From Pseudoips prasinana (Eukaryota; Arthropoda; Insecta; Lepidoptera; Nolidae): DNA of 64,000 nt. The DNA lies in NCBI GenBank assembly GCA_951640165.1, contig OX621244.1, positions 13,596,001-13,660,000 on the forward strand, written 5' to 3'. This document shows, one piece after another, positions 20,224-31,907 of the stretch. A model generated the notes under the pieces. The model did not search any database. It saw only the letters and a list, made by a program, of their open reading frames with translations, and was not told the DNA's origin. A program made the position numbers and the translations under genes. Each line of letters begins with the position of its first letter. Positions within the stretch are counted from its first letter, which is position 1.

Positions 20224-20930
20224 ACTTTATTAAACCACTGACTGCACCAATTAAGCTGTGAATTACCATACAGTCAATAGATTTCTCATTCATAAAAGCA
20301 TGAGAAACGTAAGACAAAAATCAATGAACACGAAAATAACTTCTCTAGATTTCAAATCCAATCGAAACCGTTATTTATTTTTTTAAATAATGAATTTCTT
20401 CCTTGGGTTGCCAATAAAATAAATACATTTCCCCTCTTCTTCCTCGATTATTAAAATGAGTTTGCGTGGATCTCAGTACCATATGTTAAATCTTGTCAAC
20501 CTCCTTAAAGGAGTTAATCAGTGATATTGCTTCTTATTTCTGCGGAATTAGCATCGGAGAACAAAATCCTGTTAAGCTAAGTCGTAAAGAAAACATCGAA
20601 TGTTGAAGTCTTCTGACATTACATTATATTTTGATTTCTATGTGGTTCAGTACAATATATCAGAAATAAAATAGTTATCATTTTTCCTTCATGTGCATTG
20701 TGTGCATGTATTGCATATAGATTATGTTTTCTTTTTTATTGTAATTATTATTAGTATTCAGAAAGGATGTGTAACGTAGAATTCATATTTCACTTGAAGT
20801 ATTTCCTTATAAATTAATTATTATTTTACTTGTAGTATTAAGCACAATAGAATTTATAAACTAAAGATTTTTTATTATGCTCACTGAATGTTTAACAGGA
20901 GATATTACTAATCTCAAAAATGGGAAATCG
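20224..20930. other. Upstream flank of fizzy
   Basis: This holds the fizzy 5' UTR and promoter by position. The start codon context is AAAGTATGG. No TATA box or clear initiator could be assigned with confidence, and no other gene is visible. Confidence 0.4.
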
Positions 20931-20934
20931 AAAA

Positions 20935-21010
20935 TTTAATAGTCCGCTCGGACCAGCACCCTGTACCAAACCGGGTTAGGCGCTATGCGTAAAAGCATGA
21001 ACGATATACA
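20935..21010 (-). mobile_element. tRNA-derived SINE head fragment
   Basis: The TCCGCTCGGACCAGCACC region followed by CGGGTTAGGCGC resembles the copy at 51927-52000. Both are preceded by TGGGAAATC(A/G)(T/A)AAATTTAAT. In the better copy the B-box (GGTTCGAGTCCC on the minus strand) is clear; here it is degraded. Confidence 0.5.
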
Positions 21011-21995
21011 CCGACAGATAGGAATAATCAAAATCAATCCTAGATAGATATAAAACACATATTACACGCTTATGGTATCGTCAACATTCTGCTTTGCAAT
21101 TATGTTTTATACCTACATCTTGGTAGCACAATATTTGAGTTGATGGTTCTTCTTACTGGGTCTTTGAGCATTTAGCTAAATGCTCGAAGTACTGGGTAGA
21201 TTTATTGAAGTAGAAATTTTGCCGCTTGTATTAAAGGTAATGATGATGATAACATTCGAATGCTTTAATTATAACAAATTTATCAGATCTCATAGTAGTA
21301 CTGTTCCCTAATTTCTATGGTTACTCTTAAAGGGTACACAACTACACAGGCATTATTACGTGTGGTTATTTGTTATGGTATCCCCACTAAAATTGTCGAT
21401 TCCAGGAATAATATAAAGTATCAATTTGCAACCCAGTTTCGGTAATGGTTAATACTTAATTGGAGATTTGGCGCCAACGCGGAAAAAGACGCATCGAGGC
21501 TATGTTTTATTTTCAAAAACTGGTGTAAATTCGAGTTTTTATGTGTAAATATGGTGGATTTTTATAGATAACATCTTCGACAACGTACACAAGTGGAGGA
21601 AAGTGCGATATTGCCGTGAATTGTGATTTTCCGTGTTGTAATCAAAATTCCATAAAAGCCTCTAGTAAAGGCTCCACTGCTTTACTGGGGTTGGACAAGG
21701 ACTATGTATGCCTTGACTGTGATGGACTTTACTTGACAATGACGGAAGTAAATTATATAATATATATTTACTGAAGGCTCATAAGGCCAAAGAAGCCAGA
21801 GCCGTAAAACGGAATTAAAAAAAAGCATGGTTAATGTTGCCAGCACAATTTATATTATGGAATTTGGATTATTAATATTTTTAGTTTGTTACGGTTAATA
21901 ACTTGTATGTAGTATCTCTTATTTAGTTTTTGCGTAATTCGTGTACCCGGCAGAGAACGAGGTCCTGGGTTCAAATCCAAGGCCGGACCAAAAGA
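21010..21995. other. Gap without a recognised gene
   Basis: Mixed repeats. A tRNA-like B-box (GGGTTCAAATCC at about 21967) near the right end suggests SINE remnants next to the jockey tail. No host exon was seen. Confidence 0.35.
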
Positions 21996-21999
21996 TATT

Positions 22000-22795
22000 T
22001 TGAGACTTTTTTTATACAAATGTGAGCATGGATGAATGGCAAACAAGCATACGGCCCACCTGATGGTAAGTGGTCACCGTAGCCTATTAACGCTTGCAAC
22101 ACCAGGGGCATGATTAGCGCGTTGCCGACTCTTTAGAAACCTTAAAACTCCCTTTTTGAAGGGCCCCATGCTGTAGTCTCTTGGGAAAACCGTAAGAAGG
22201 AGTTCATTCCACAACCTCAATGTAAGTGGGAGGAAGTATCGCTGAGAGCGAACCGTACGTGATCGAAAAGGTTCGAGGATTTGAGGATGAATACCCTGTC
22301 TGTGGCGAGAGGTGCGATGGTAGAAGGTGGCCGTAGGCATCTAATCAAATAATTCCTCTGAACACATCCCATTATATAGACGGTAGAACACACAGAGACA
22401 GGCAAAGTCTCTCCTTAGACTTAAGGGTTCAATGTGTCTATATAGCTTAGGATCATCGATAATCCTCACAGCGCGTCTTCGGACTGAGTCAAGAGGCCCA
22501 AGCTGGTAAGCTGGTGCCACACAGGTGACAACAGTACTCCATATGGGGCCGGACTTGTGCTTTATACAGCAATAGCCTTTGCCTCGGAGTGAAATACTGC
22601 TTCGCCCTGTTAAGCACACCAAGCTTCTTTCCTGCCAGTTTGGCCTTGTCCTCAAAGTGGCCACGGAATTGTACGTCGCTAGAGATATCGACACCAAGGA
22701 TCCCAAGCTTCGCAGAGATGGTGAGGGCTGCGTTTTGAAATTGTGGACCTACAGCAAGTGGGGTTTTCTTAGCAGTAAAAGAAAAATTTCTCAGC
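22000..22795 (-). mobile_element. Jockey-type LINE, 5'-truncated 3' end
   Basis: The minus strand encodes the RT C-terminal region in several frames: KKLGVLNRAKQYFTPRQRLL, YKAQVRPHMEYCCHL, RRRAVRIIDDPKLYRHIEPL, LCVFYRLYNGMCSEELFD and LRLWNELLLTVFPRDYSMG. It is followed by the usual CCATCAGGTGGGCCGTATGC 3' region and a short A-run tail near 22010. Frameshifts make it non-functional. Confidence 0.88.
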
Positions 22796-22797
22796 AT

Positions 22798-22995
22798 CAG
22801 CCCGAAGTCTGGGAGTTGGCGGTGATAGGTATACCCCCGCGCCTGAGTGAGCACGTAAATCCGTCGCGTCGGTCCTGCACCTAACCTCTTTCCGGCCATG
22901 TCGCTAGGCGTCCCATCGGATCATGAGAGTGATGGACAGAAAGTGCTCCTGTGTTTGCGCACACACTTGTCTGTATTGTTTATTGTGTCCATTGT
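22798..22995 (+). mobile_element. SINE 3' body fragment
   Basis: GAGCACGTAAATCCGTC, CTCTTTCCGGCC, CCCATCGGATCATGAGAGTG and GCGCACACACTTGT match the body also seen at 55560-55675 (GAGAGCACGTAAAG, CCTATCGGACCATGAGGGGA, GGGCACACCCTTGT). It abuts the truncated end of the jockey element. Confidence 0.6.
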
Positions 22996-23245
22996 ATTGT
23001 TACTGGCGGCCGTGGCCGAAATTTGGCTAGACGGACATTAATCTCCTTATTTCAGTACAATAGATAAAACGATCGAGAGCGAATTAAAATAACTCTTATA
23101 ATGTTACATAACATTTCAAACTCTATTACACTATTGAATAACGGACGTCAGTGCCGGTTTTAGCACTACCAGCGCCCTGGGCGAGATTCATACGGCGCCC
23201 CCTCCCCCTTATTTTACTCGCGCCTTCTAACTGTAAACTCATTCA

Positions 23246-24590
23246 AAAAAACTGGCCAAGCACGAATTAGATTCACACTCGAACGGTTCCGTACCAGCAA
23301 AGAAATAAAGAAGAAGAAGATTTTAATGTAGGGGAACGGCGGATCATCCCGTACAGTGGGTGATACCGTACATTGGATATTTCGGAAAAGAAACGCTGAG
23401 AATATGCCTATCCCTGTCTATTTCGTAGTAAACATGTGTCTATTCGTACCGCGATCGCCATGGTGTTTTACATTGTAAGTAACGTTTTTTAATTGTTTAT
23501 TGTTGCATATATATTCCTAACTTGGACAATATTGTGTAATGGTTATATGAACTGTAAAATTTTATCAATATCCTGTATTGTTTTTATTTGTTATTAACAA
23601 CAAATTCAAGATGGAGACTTCGGGTCAGTACGTACACTTATGTACGGTATTACCTAAATATACCTTTTAAACAAGTGAACCACGAAAAAGGAGGAAAACC
23701 ATTGCATCAGAGAAAAATTCTAAACAGCTCCTGGGGCACTACCGGCTAAGTCGCCGAACATCGATTTCTTAAATTATTAAATCGGCTTCCATGAGCACAT
23801 GTGACGATAAATGGTCCGGAATCGATTGTCAACGTTGAAGCCGATTTAACGATTGATTAAGTCATTTTTAACCATTATTTATTCGAACGCCATTTAAGAA
23901 ATCGATGTTCGGCGACTTAGCCGGTAGAGCCCCAGTTCTGAAGAAGAGTGTTTGATGTTCGGCGGAAGTGATGAGGTCGATTATGTCTTTTATACAGAAT
24001 GAGAGACGGGAGTTACGAACGAGCTTTGCATCATCTGTAGCGAATTCAGTAAAGACCAAGAGCTCTGGTATCGCTGCATACTGTGTGGGTACTAGGTTTA
24101 TGCACAATGCACCAGAAGGCTATGTTTGCGGTTTCTGCCACGAGAAATAGTTAAAAATGCCTTTGGATGATTCCGTATAGTCTGTACGGAATCATCCGGC
24201 ATTTGCGGATGATTCCGTACTATCTATATTTGATAAAAAAAGGAAAATAAAGCACGTGTAGTTATCTGATTTGTTTCATTTTCCGAATATGTTTACCTAA
24301 CCATATTTCCAATTAAATAATACGTAGAAATAACCAATAATGGTTTTAGTTTTTATATGATAAGTCATCATCCTTAGGTGTACGGAAACCCCCGCTGTTC
24401 CCTTACTCAAGTTATAGGCAGTGTGATATTTTCAAAACTTCATGGGACTATAGAGCTGAGTATACAATTCAAATTTCAGCTTGGTACCTCCACACATCCC
24501 CGAAATATAGGGTCTTGACGGACAGACAGACGGACAACAAAGTGATCTTATAAGTTTTTTCCTATCGGGGTACGGAACCCTAAAGAGGGA
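23246..24590 (+). mobile_element. Dispersed GGTTCCGTA...TACGGAACCCTAAA repeat, interrupted
   Basis: The start (CTGGCCAAGCACGAATTAG, GGTTCCGTACC at 23286) and the end (GGACAGACAGACGGACAAC, GGTACGGAACCCTAAA at 24569-24584) are the two ends of the family seen uninterrupted at 30733-31316. The middle is replaced by the pogo-like element at 23331-24403. The class of this family is uncertain. Confidence 0.65.
23331..24403 (+). mobile_element. Pogo-like (Tc1/mariner superfamily) non-autonomous element
   Basis: Flanked by TA (23329-23330 and 24404-24405), with ends GGGGAACGGCGG and an imperfect complement CCCGCTGTTCCCT. Inside, at about 24030-24150 on the plus strand, is a broken PHD-type finger (CIICSEFSKDQELWYRC, ILCG, then a stop/frame change, then YVCGFCHEK). 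This is the usual C-terminus of Jerky/pogo-type transposases. An internal inverted repeat of about 43 bp occurs at 23730-23772 and 23891-23935. Confidence 0.65.
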
Positions 24591-25046
24591 AAGAATATAA
24601 TGAAATAACCATTTAATAAAAGAAATAATCATTTATTCAAAAATACGAATCTAGTGAATTGAAAATTAAACGCGGCAGTGTTTAATTCAAGCAAAGGAAC
24701 TGGCTAGCCAGCGCCGAGTGTAATATTACACGAACCACTTGGTGCCAGTTTTGACCCTTCTATGACTCAAAACCTCTTTAACGTAAACACATAAAACTAC
24801 GTGTGTTTATTTATATCCATAAGGACATCTAGAAGCCCAAACTTCATGAAGCTAGCCCAAACGGTAATAAAGATATGAAGGTCAAAAAGTCGTAAATTTT
24901 GGCACTGACTGACATATAGTTTAGTGTAGTACCTAAATCTAACCTACTTCCAGATGACCGAAGAATGAAATTTGGAATCGAGCTCGGTGATAGTGTGTAA
25001 GCGTAAGAAATAATCTGAAAGGATGATGCCAGAGTTTCTATGAGAT

Positions 25047-28000
25047 CTGGTCCCACCTTCCAATAGTTATGTGTGTTACATCGTTGGATAGGTATTTTTG
25101 AGCTGAATAAAAGTTACTATGGCGCCAAGTTCAAATCTTAGTCCGTTCAGAGTTATTCTTTAATAAACATGGTAGTTTTATCAGTAGCCAACTAATGTTG
25201 TTTAAGTAATAATTGCATTTCTTTGCTTTATACACGTAGTGTAGATACTAACCTACGGTTATCAATTGCGTCACTGAGTCGCAAACCTTATGACAAAAAG
25301 TTAAACAGATGTCAACATTGACAAAATGGTTTTTTTTACAAATAATACAACGATTGCGGATTTTAAACGTATACATTTATTTAATCATTGTTGTCTACAA
25401 TGACGTTATTTAAAAATAAGGCTGGGCCTACAAATCCCTCATGCCTGGCGTGCCCTAGGTACCAAACGATTGACACGATATGCGCACAGGTTCCTACAGT
25501 ACGTCGTCCCGTCATGCAGGTACAATATCTTTGTATAATATCAGTGTTGCGAACTAATAAGTAACAGTAGTACTTTCTAGCTCTCACGTGTCGCGACTGT
25601 ATACGACCACGTAAAAGCCAAGCATCCTCATCAATGCCAAAATCAGGTAAATCCTCCAGTGCAGCTTCTCGGTATATTTCTATTGTATACATTCCATTTT
25701 GTAGATGTTCGCTGCAGTAAGATTTCGCTAACTTCAGTTGGTAGGTTCCCAAAGCTAACAAAATGATTTGTTCTTCACTGAATCTCGGGAAATCAATATC
25801 ACTTGCTTCTACTCTTGTAAAATCAGCTCTTCTGCTGTTTAAACGTTTCCGTTCCACATATTCATATAAAATATTAGGGGTATGTAACTTCTGCCTTATT
25901 TCGGTGACGAAAGCTCCTGCATATTGACTATCTTCGATGGGTATATGAAAGTGGTTTGTGATAGCAGCAGCTATCCTAAACTCAGAAAACATATGCGGCA
26001 ACGCATTGTTGAAATATTTTTGGCGAAACAGTTTAAAATCCCGCTTGAACCTGCCGTTAACCACTTCCACTACCCAGCGGCAAATAGTGACCAATCGAGA
26101 TTCGTTGGCTTGGTCAGTAGTAAGTTGGGATTCGTGTCTATCCTTTGAAGGCGGGACATGGTATTCGTAACCACAGGCTTCTATATCATCCAAGCTGTCC
26201 CTAAATCCGCGATCCAAAATAAACACGTCATTAGTTTCAAGGAGACAGTGAATTGGATGTTCACCATTATTCATAATATCGCTCATTATGTTTGCGTCTG
26301 TTTTTGTAGCAGCATAGGACCCTGTGACGTCAATTATGTAGCCATCCGTTGTGACTATAATGAACGGCTTTAAAAGATTTTGATACTTGTGTAAGCTGTA
26401 GGACTGTCGTTGAAAAAGGAAGTTGGAACTTTTATGTATATAAACATATGTCCCGTCGCATATTAAGATGGCTTTCGTATTTTCATCGTTTCCAAATAAA
26501 GCTTTTGGTATCATCAGGTTTCGACGTAAAATATCATCTTTATTTATATGGTCGAGCCCTAGATGATGATCAACGTACTCATTGGTGAGACACTCACGAG
26601 CTATGGCCATCAATCGCTCAAGGTTTTGTCTTGACATATTGCATAAAGTCGCGAGCCTCTCATTTGAGTCACCGGTTCGCAGCTTTGTTAGAAAGATACC
26701 TAAAGCGGTTCTAGGATTTTTACATCTCTGGCTCAATGATGGAGTTTGTTCCAACATCTCTTGGAATTGCTCAAAACTACGGCCGGTCCAAAAGTGCATT
26801 TCTTCGCTAGTAACAGCACCTATCGTGTTAAAATCTAACCTCGAACCTTTTTGTACAGTTTTTCTCATAATGTCACTAATATCACTGAATTGTGCTGCAT
26901 TGAAGTCATGGGTGACATTGCAATGTTGAGGTAGTTCGTCCCAAATGTTACTCTCTAGGTGTTCTTGACAAACTCTGGCGCTATCGGGTATGTACAGCTT
27001 GTGTTCACAGAAAGTGTGTATTTTTATGATTTCTGGTATTCTATGACGAGTGTCATTACGACAGTTGAGGAAAATACAATGCCTAGCAGTGTTTGGTGCT
27101 CGTGTATACTCGGGAACGTGAATTACTGTTGAGATTTGTGCTTGTGGCTCGTCGTTTTCTTCTTGAGGAGGAGACAATGAAGGAGGCGGTCTGACTGCAC
27201 TTTCAACCCTTTGCCAACACCGATGGCACACACTCCGCGTGTTGTCAAATGCAACCTGTAAAAAAGTATACTTATTAAACATTTTTTCTTTTTATGGATA
27301 CCTCATAGTCTCAATATAAAGTATAGTAGTTAAGTTTACGCGCGCTCAAACAACGCACACATAGACACCCTCCCACCGACACGGAATACACCGGAACTTA
27401 AACTAGGAAACTGGAATCTTAAACGAGTTAAAGTGCGTGTTCGAGCGCGCGTAGTACTATGCTTAACTTCTGTAGTCTCTCTATTTAGTGTCTAGCGCAA
27501 TATCTCTTGAAGCTCTTACCTCTAACAATGCATTTTCCTGAATGTATGTTGCAAACTCTGGTCGCATTCTTGTAAGTTCATTAGTCAAAAGATGTTGCTG
27601 GTATCTTCCGCGATAGAATCCTCTACGACACATGACACAGTTCCGTGAAACTTCCATAGTAACAAACAATAGTCCAATCGAAAAGCACTTCAATAATCCT
27701 TATTACAAGCCGAATGTCAATTGTGTAATATGTCAAATGTCAATAAACAGGTACCAAAAAAGTCCAAGAGATAGCCGGGGTCAAGTAGAAACTGTAGAAC
27801 GAACGGAAAGACAAGACGTTGTCACACACGTATTGCAAACGAACGACTACCTGCGCTTGCGCGCACCCCCGCCGCCTATCCGTGCCGCTAACCAGTTTCA
27901 TTGTTCTAAGCATACTTAACGAGTGCGAGTGAGACAGACCGATAAAAAGGTTTGCGTTACCGTCTACACTACGTGTATAAAGCACAAATGCAATTATTAC

Positions 28001-28162
28001 GTAAAAATAACATTACTTGGCTACTGATAAAACTACCATGTTTATTAAAGAATAACTCTGAACGGACTGAGATTTGGATCTTGGCGCCATAGTAACTTTT
28101 ATTCAGCTCAAAAACACCTATCCAACGATGTAACACACATAGCTATTGGAAGGTGGGACCAG
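25047..28162 (-). mobile_element. Structurally intact DDE (HARBI1-like) DNA transposon with long inverted repeats
   Basis: Terminal inverted repeats of about 200 bp (25047 to about 25250 and about 27956-28162) start CTGGTCCCACCTTCC. They are bounded by the 3-bp duplication GAT (25044-25046 and 28163-28165). One minus-strand, two-exon transposase fills the interior. The inverted repeats are well preserved and the ORF is open throughout, indicating recent activity. The nuclease fold points to PIF/Harbinger relatives. The C-terminal SWIM-like finger suggests an ISL2EU/IS4EU-type branch; that placement is an inference. Confidence 0.88.
25381..27657 (-). CDS. DDE_Tnp_4 transposase with N-terminal Zn knuckles and C-terminal SWIM finger (two exons)
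   Basis: Exon 1 (27657-27520) ends LLE|GTAAGA. Exon 2 (27255-25381) follows a TTTTTACAG acceptor in the same phase, giving 670 residues without a break. A split zinc knuckle (CVMC in exon 1, CHRC in exon 2) is followed by a second Cys/His cluster (CIFLNC, FCEHK, CQEHL). The nuclease core shows ILICDGTYVYI (Asp 313), VFILDRGFRDS (Asp 394) and WVVEVVNGRFKRD (Glu 443), a complete DDE triad. Near the C-terminus YCTCMTGRRTVGTCAHIV is a CxC...CxH SWIM-type finger. The start was chosen at MEVSRN because it sits close before the first Cys pair; an upstream in-frame Met at 27693 is possible. It probably cuts and joins the element's own ends. Confidence 0.88.
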
Positions 28163-28250
28163 GATTTGCATCCTCCTTTAAAATTTAAAAAATTTGGGGG
28201 GGCGTTGAAAACGTTACAAGCAGATATTTGAAACTATCCCAATATATGTA

Positions 28251-29304
28251 GGGGAAGACCGGGCAAAGTGGATACCTTAAGATATTCAAGACTTTATCAT
28301 AAAAAGTATAAGTGATAGAAACAAAATTAATGTATCAAATCAGTCTTTATTAATTGATTTTACTTTAGGAACTAAAACAAGAATTCGAAAAGGTGTGCTA
28401 GTGGTATGGTACTTGGTCAAAGTGAATAAATACCTTCCAATCACACAAAACTAAAGTTAACCTTATTTATCAAATATAATAAACTTAAAGAAACATAACA
28501 TTAGTTTATAGGAAATAGCTTAAAGATTATTACTGGCAGTTGTCACTTGAAATATGATCACCCATGCCTTCAAAAGCAGTACATGTTTCGTGACACCAGC
28601 TGTGACAGGTACCACATCGAATCCAATTTTCAACTGGCTGCTCATCTTCTTCAATATATATTTCACCGCAAACCAAAATACACTGAATATATCCGTGAGG
28701 TAACCTCACTAAAAACAGGTCGGAATCTGCCAAGTTTTGCAGTAACATTCCCACTTTGCTACTGTACCCTTCACCTATTCTCCGGACTTTATAGCGGTCT
28801 GCATGACGCTTTCTTCGCAAGAGCCTTGATTAGTTTTTTTTTTATAATTATTCACCATCTGCAATAAAATATGAGCTTTGTTATAAGTACTGTAACTCAA
28901 TAATAAACTCGGGGAAAGTGAATAGCATATCCACTTTGCACTATTCACTTTGTCCAATACAGCCATTTCTAAAGTTAAGTCAAATTACACAAAAACGCTT
29001 GCTTACTATTCTCTGTTAAATACATATTATTAGCGCACTTTGACACGTGATTAAACATAAGTACTCTCAAGGGTGATAAGCAAATAACACGCAAAATATA
29101 ATACATTACAATTACCTTAAATTTCGAAAATAATGTCACGTAACCACAATTTGCCGTTCTGCAGCCACCGCGCGACGTGGCCTCTCGCTTATGTGTTTGC
29201 CGCTCACTGAGATAAGATGCCCGAACGTTTCTATGGGCCCGTGGTTGATGTCAAACGAATAGTTTAGATGTAGTGGGGAGTATTCGCTTTGCCCGGTCTT
29301 CCCC
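28251..29304 (-). mobile_element. Pogo-like non-autonomous element with PHD-finger remnant
   Basis: Ends GGGGAAGACCGGGCAAAG (28251) and CTTTGCCCGGTCTTCCCC (to 29304) are exact inverted repeats of 18 bp flanked by TA. The minus-strand ORF at 28820-28530 keeps only the last part of a transposase. It has WIRCGTCHSWCHETCTAFEG, a PHD-like finger with the C-terminal Cys/His order seen in Jerky/pogo proteins. The DDE core is missing. It lies 88 bp from the end of the DDE_Tnp_4 element. Confidence 0.8.
28530..28820 (-). pseudogene. Transposase C-terminal fragment, PHD-like finger
   Basis: 96 residues; the last 40 contain CGEIYIEEDEQPVENW and CGTCHSWCHETCTAFEG. It is open but has no catalytic domain, so it is a remnant within the element at 28251-29304, not a host PHD gene. 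Confidence 0.65.
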
Positions 29305-29344
29305 TAGGTATAGAAATATAAAAATAAAGTTAAGAGGCCTATTA

Positions 29345-29689
29345 CAGTCCACTAGCGCCGCCAATCGAAAAAATGTCATAACTCGTAAATAGAATCAAAA
29401 ATACAAATTATGTTCCATTATTACTGTGGAAAAGGCAATAACGTAATTGTATAACACCTTATCAACACTTGAAATATAGCTGTTTAGCTAAATCGTGCAT
29501 TCAAAACATAACATACGGCCGTTTTTGTTACAAATGCACGATTTAGCTAAACAGCTATATTTCAAGTGTTGACAATGTGTTATAAAATTACGTTATTGCC
29601 TTTTCTACAGTAATAATAGACCACATTTTGTATTTTTGATTCTATTTACGAGTTATGACATTTTTTCGATTGGCGGCGCTAGTGGACTG
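29345..29689. mobile_element. Foldback MITE with TA target duplication
   Basis: The whole 345 bp is an inverted repeat with arms of about 165 bp (start CAGTCCACTAGCGCCGCCAA, end TTGGCGGCGCTAGTGGACTG) and a short centre. TA flanks both ends (29343-29344 and 29690-29691). There is no coding content. Confidence 0.92.
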
Positions 29690-29981
29690 TAAAAGGCCCC
29701 TTAAGTAAAAAATAAGTGGTGTCCCCGTAGAAAAAACTTGGCTAAAAAATGGCCAAGTCAAATATAACCTATACTTTAAGATCTCACATTTTTTTTAAAT
29801 AACTTCAATTGTTATAGGTATCCAATAAAGCAAAGAAATAGAGTTTAATACTTGTTCATAATGTTTTTTTTTTCTATAAATACATATTAGGATTTGGCAT
29901 AGAACTTGGCACTCATTTAGATCTCCATTCTTTTTGCGGCGAAGCTCACAGCCAAGCATAATTTTTGTATTGAACTTGGCT

Positions 29982-30368
29982 CTACTTTTTTACATTAATG
30001 TGTTTGGTGGGACAAAATTTTACTTTTCTTGCCTTTTTACCGTTGATTTTTTTTGCAAATTCGTATTCGATTGACAAAGTGGCTAAATTTGTTAACCTAG
30101 ATTGGGATATTGTTGAGCGTAGATAGGTCTTTATCAACTTAAGCTCAGAAAAACTCCTCTCCCCACTGGCAACTGTTACAAGTATAGTCAATAATATTCG
30201 CAATTCTATCCATGCATTTGGATATAATAATTTGTTGTTTTTGTAAGTTGCGATCTTTGATAAAAAAACATAAACAGGAGTAACTACATTCTGATCAGGC
30301 AAAAAATGTTTCAGTCTTAAGAGTTCATTGCACAACACACAAGCATCTATATCTGGTTTAGAGTTCAC
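29982..30368 (-). pseudogene. hAT C-terminal dimerisation domain fragment
   Basis: 128 residues containing the hAT signature block around ILVTVASGERSFSELKLIK and SRLTNLATLSIEYEFA. It is the longest open piece of the decayed element at 29982-33000. Confidence 0.8.
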
Positions 30369-30732
30369 ACTTAATTTCTATTGGAGATCACCACAAACTT
30401 GATAAGGTCAGATTTTTCCGGAATCTGTTTAATATTATACAAAAAAGACCATGATTCCGAGTACTCATTTAATTGATGGAAATTAGTGTAGAATCTATAA
30501 GACAGTTGAAAAATTCAACCTCGATTATTTTTTCTAGAGAAGTTAGAGGCTCAATGAGCGTTTTACCAGTTTGACGCTTCAGATATTGAATTATTGTTCA
30601 GTCTTTTTCACAGGTTCAATTTCTAGTTGCTGAGCCAATTCTTTCGCTGTCAAAATGGCTCTTTTGAAGCCAGTGTATTTACCGAGATCCATGTCCGTTG
30701 ATTAAAGAGATTTACTAACGATAATAATTAGA

Positions 30733-31316
30733 AAACCGGCCAAGCGTGAGTCGGACTCGCCCCTGAAGGGTTCCGTAGCAGCAAGTATTTCAGTTGACCA
30801 AATGAAAGCAAATTGCGGTTTACGATTTTCACTTATTAAAAAAAAACTACTAACTAGATCTCGTTCAAATCAATTTTCGTTGTTAGTTTGCTTGGTAATG
30901 TACATCATATATTTTTTTTAGTTTTATCATTTTCTTATTTTAGAAGTTACAGACACACACTCATTTTACCACTTTGGAAGTGTCTCTAGGGCAAACTATT
31001 CAGTTTTGAAAAAAATGATATTAGAATCCTCAATATCATTTTTTAAGTCCTCTCAATAGATACCCCACATGTATGGGTACGATGATAAAACAATTCAGTT
31101 CTATGTATGGGGAACCCCCAAAATTATTGTTCTTTTTCTATTTTTGTGTGAAAATCTTTACGCGGTTCACAGAATACATCTACTTACCAAGTTTCAACGG
31201 TAGGTACAGCTATTATAGTTCCGGAAAAAAGTGGCTGTGACATACGGACGGACAGACAGACATGACGAATCTATAAGGGTTCCGTTTTTTGCCATTTGGC
31301 TACGGAACCCTAAAAA
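30733..31316 (+). mobile_element. Dispersed GGTTCCGTA...TACGGAACCCTAAA repeat, uninterrupted copy
   Basis: Starts CCGGCCAAGCGTGAGTCGG with GGGTTCCGTAGCAG at 30769, and ends GGACGGACAGACAGACATG then GGCTACGGAACCCTAAAA near 31316. It sits inside the decayed hAT element. No ORF; class uncertain. Confidence 0.7.
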
Positions 31317-31766
31317 GTATGTCATACCAAACAACCAATGAAACTATGAAGCTGAAATCTTTTAATTTTTCGGCAAGAGTAGTAGCCTCATGAGAGATTT
31401 GAACATAATTTTCTGAGTATAGCCAAAGTAATTAATTCGTCATGGATGGCACTAATTTGGTAACGTATTGCTTTAACACTACCTACTTAATCTTGCTTAC
31501 CAACGTGTGTTACTGAGCTTTTTTATAGTATATAATCCCAAGTGATCGGTTAGGTCGGCCGTTATGCATTGTGTGGAATCGTCAATTTTTTTTATGGTTG
31601 GGACAATAAATATGACAATTCCACACAAATGTAATATTTTAACAGAATAAATTACTTTGAACTTGAATATTCCATCGATGAATAGAAGCTGAAAATAATG
31701 AGAACAACCTCTGAAGGACCCTAAACAAAGTTACTGATTTTAATGTTGATTTAGCTGTATCACATA

Positions 31767-31907
31767 GTACAGACGCCAGCGCATCAAGCTACCCCGATCT
31801 GTCAAATTCCCCCAATTGAATGTGAACCTTATGCTTATGTGATAAAGTTGAAAATCTATAAAATAAATTTGACAGATCGGTGTAGCTGGATGTGCTGGCG
31901 TCTGTTC
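31767..31907. mobile_element. Hairpin MITE, family A copy 2
   Basis: Ends GTACAGACGCCAGCGCATC and GATGTGCTGGCGTCTGTTC. Same family as 8286-8428 and 37832-37976. Nested in the decayed hAT element. Confidence 0.88.

Noticed and set aside
28530..28820. PHD-finger ORF as a host chromatin gene
   Set aside because: It lies between perfect inverted ends with TA duplications and corresponds to the C-terminus of pogo/Jerky transposases.
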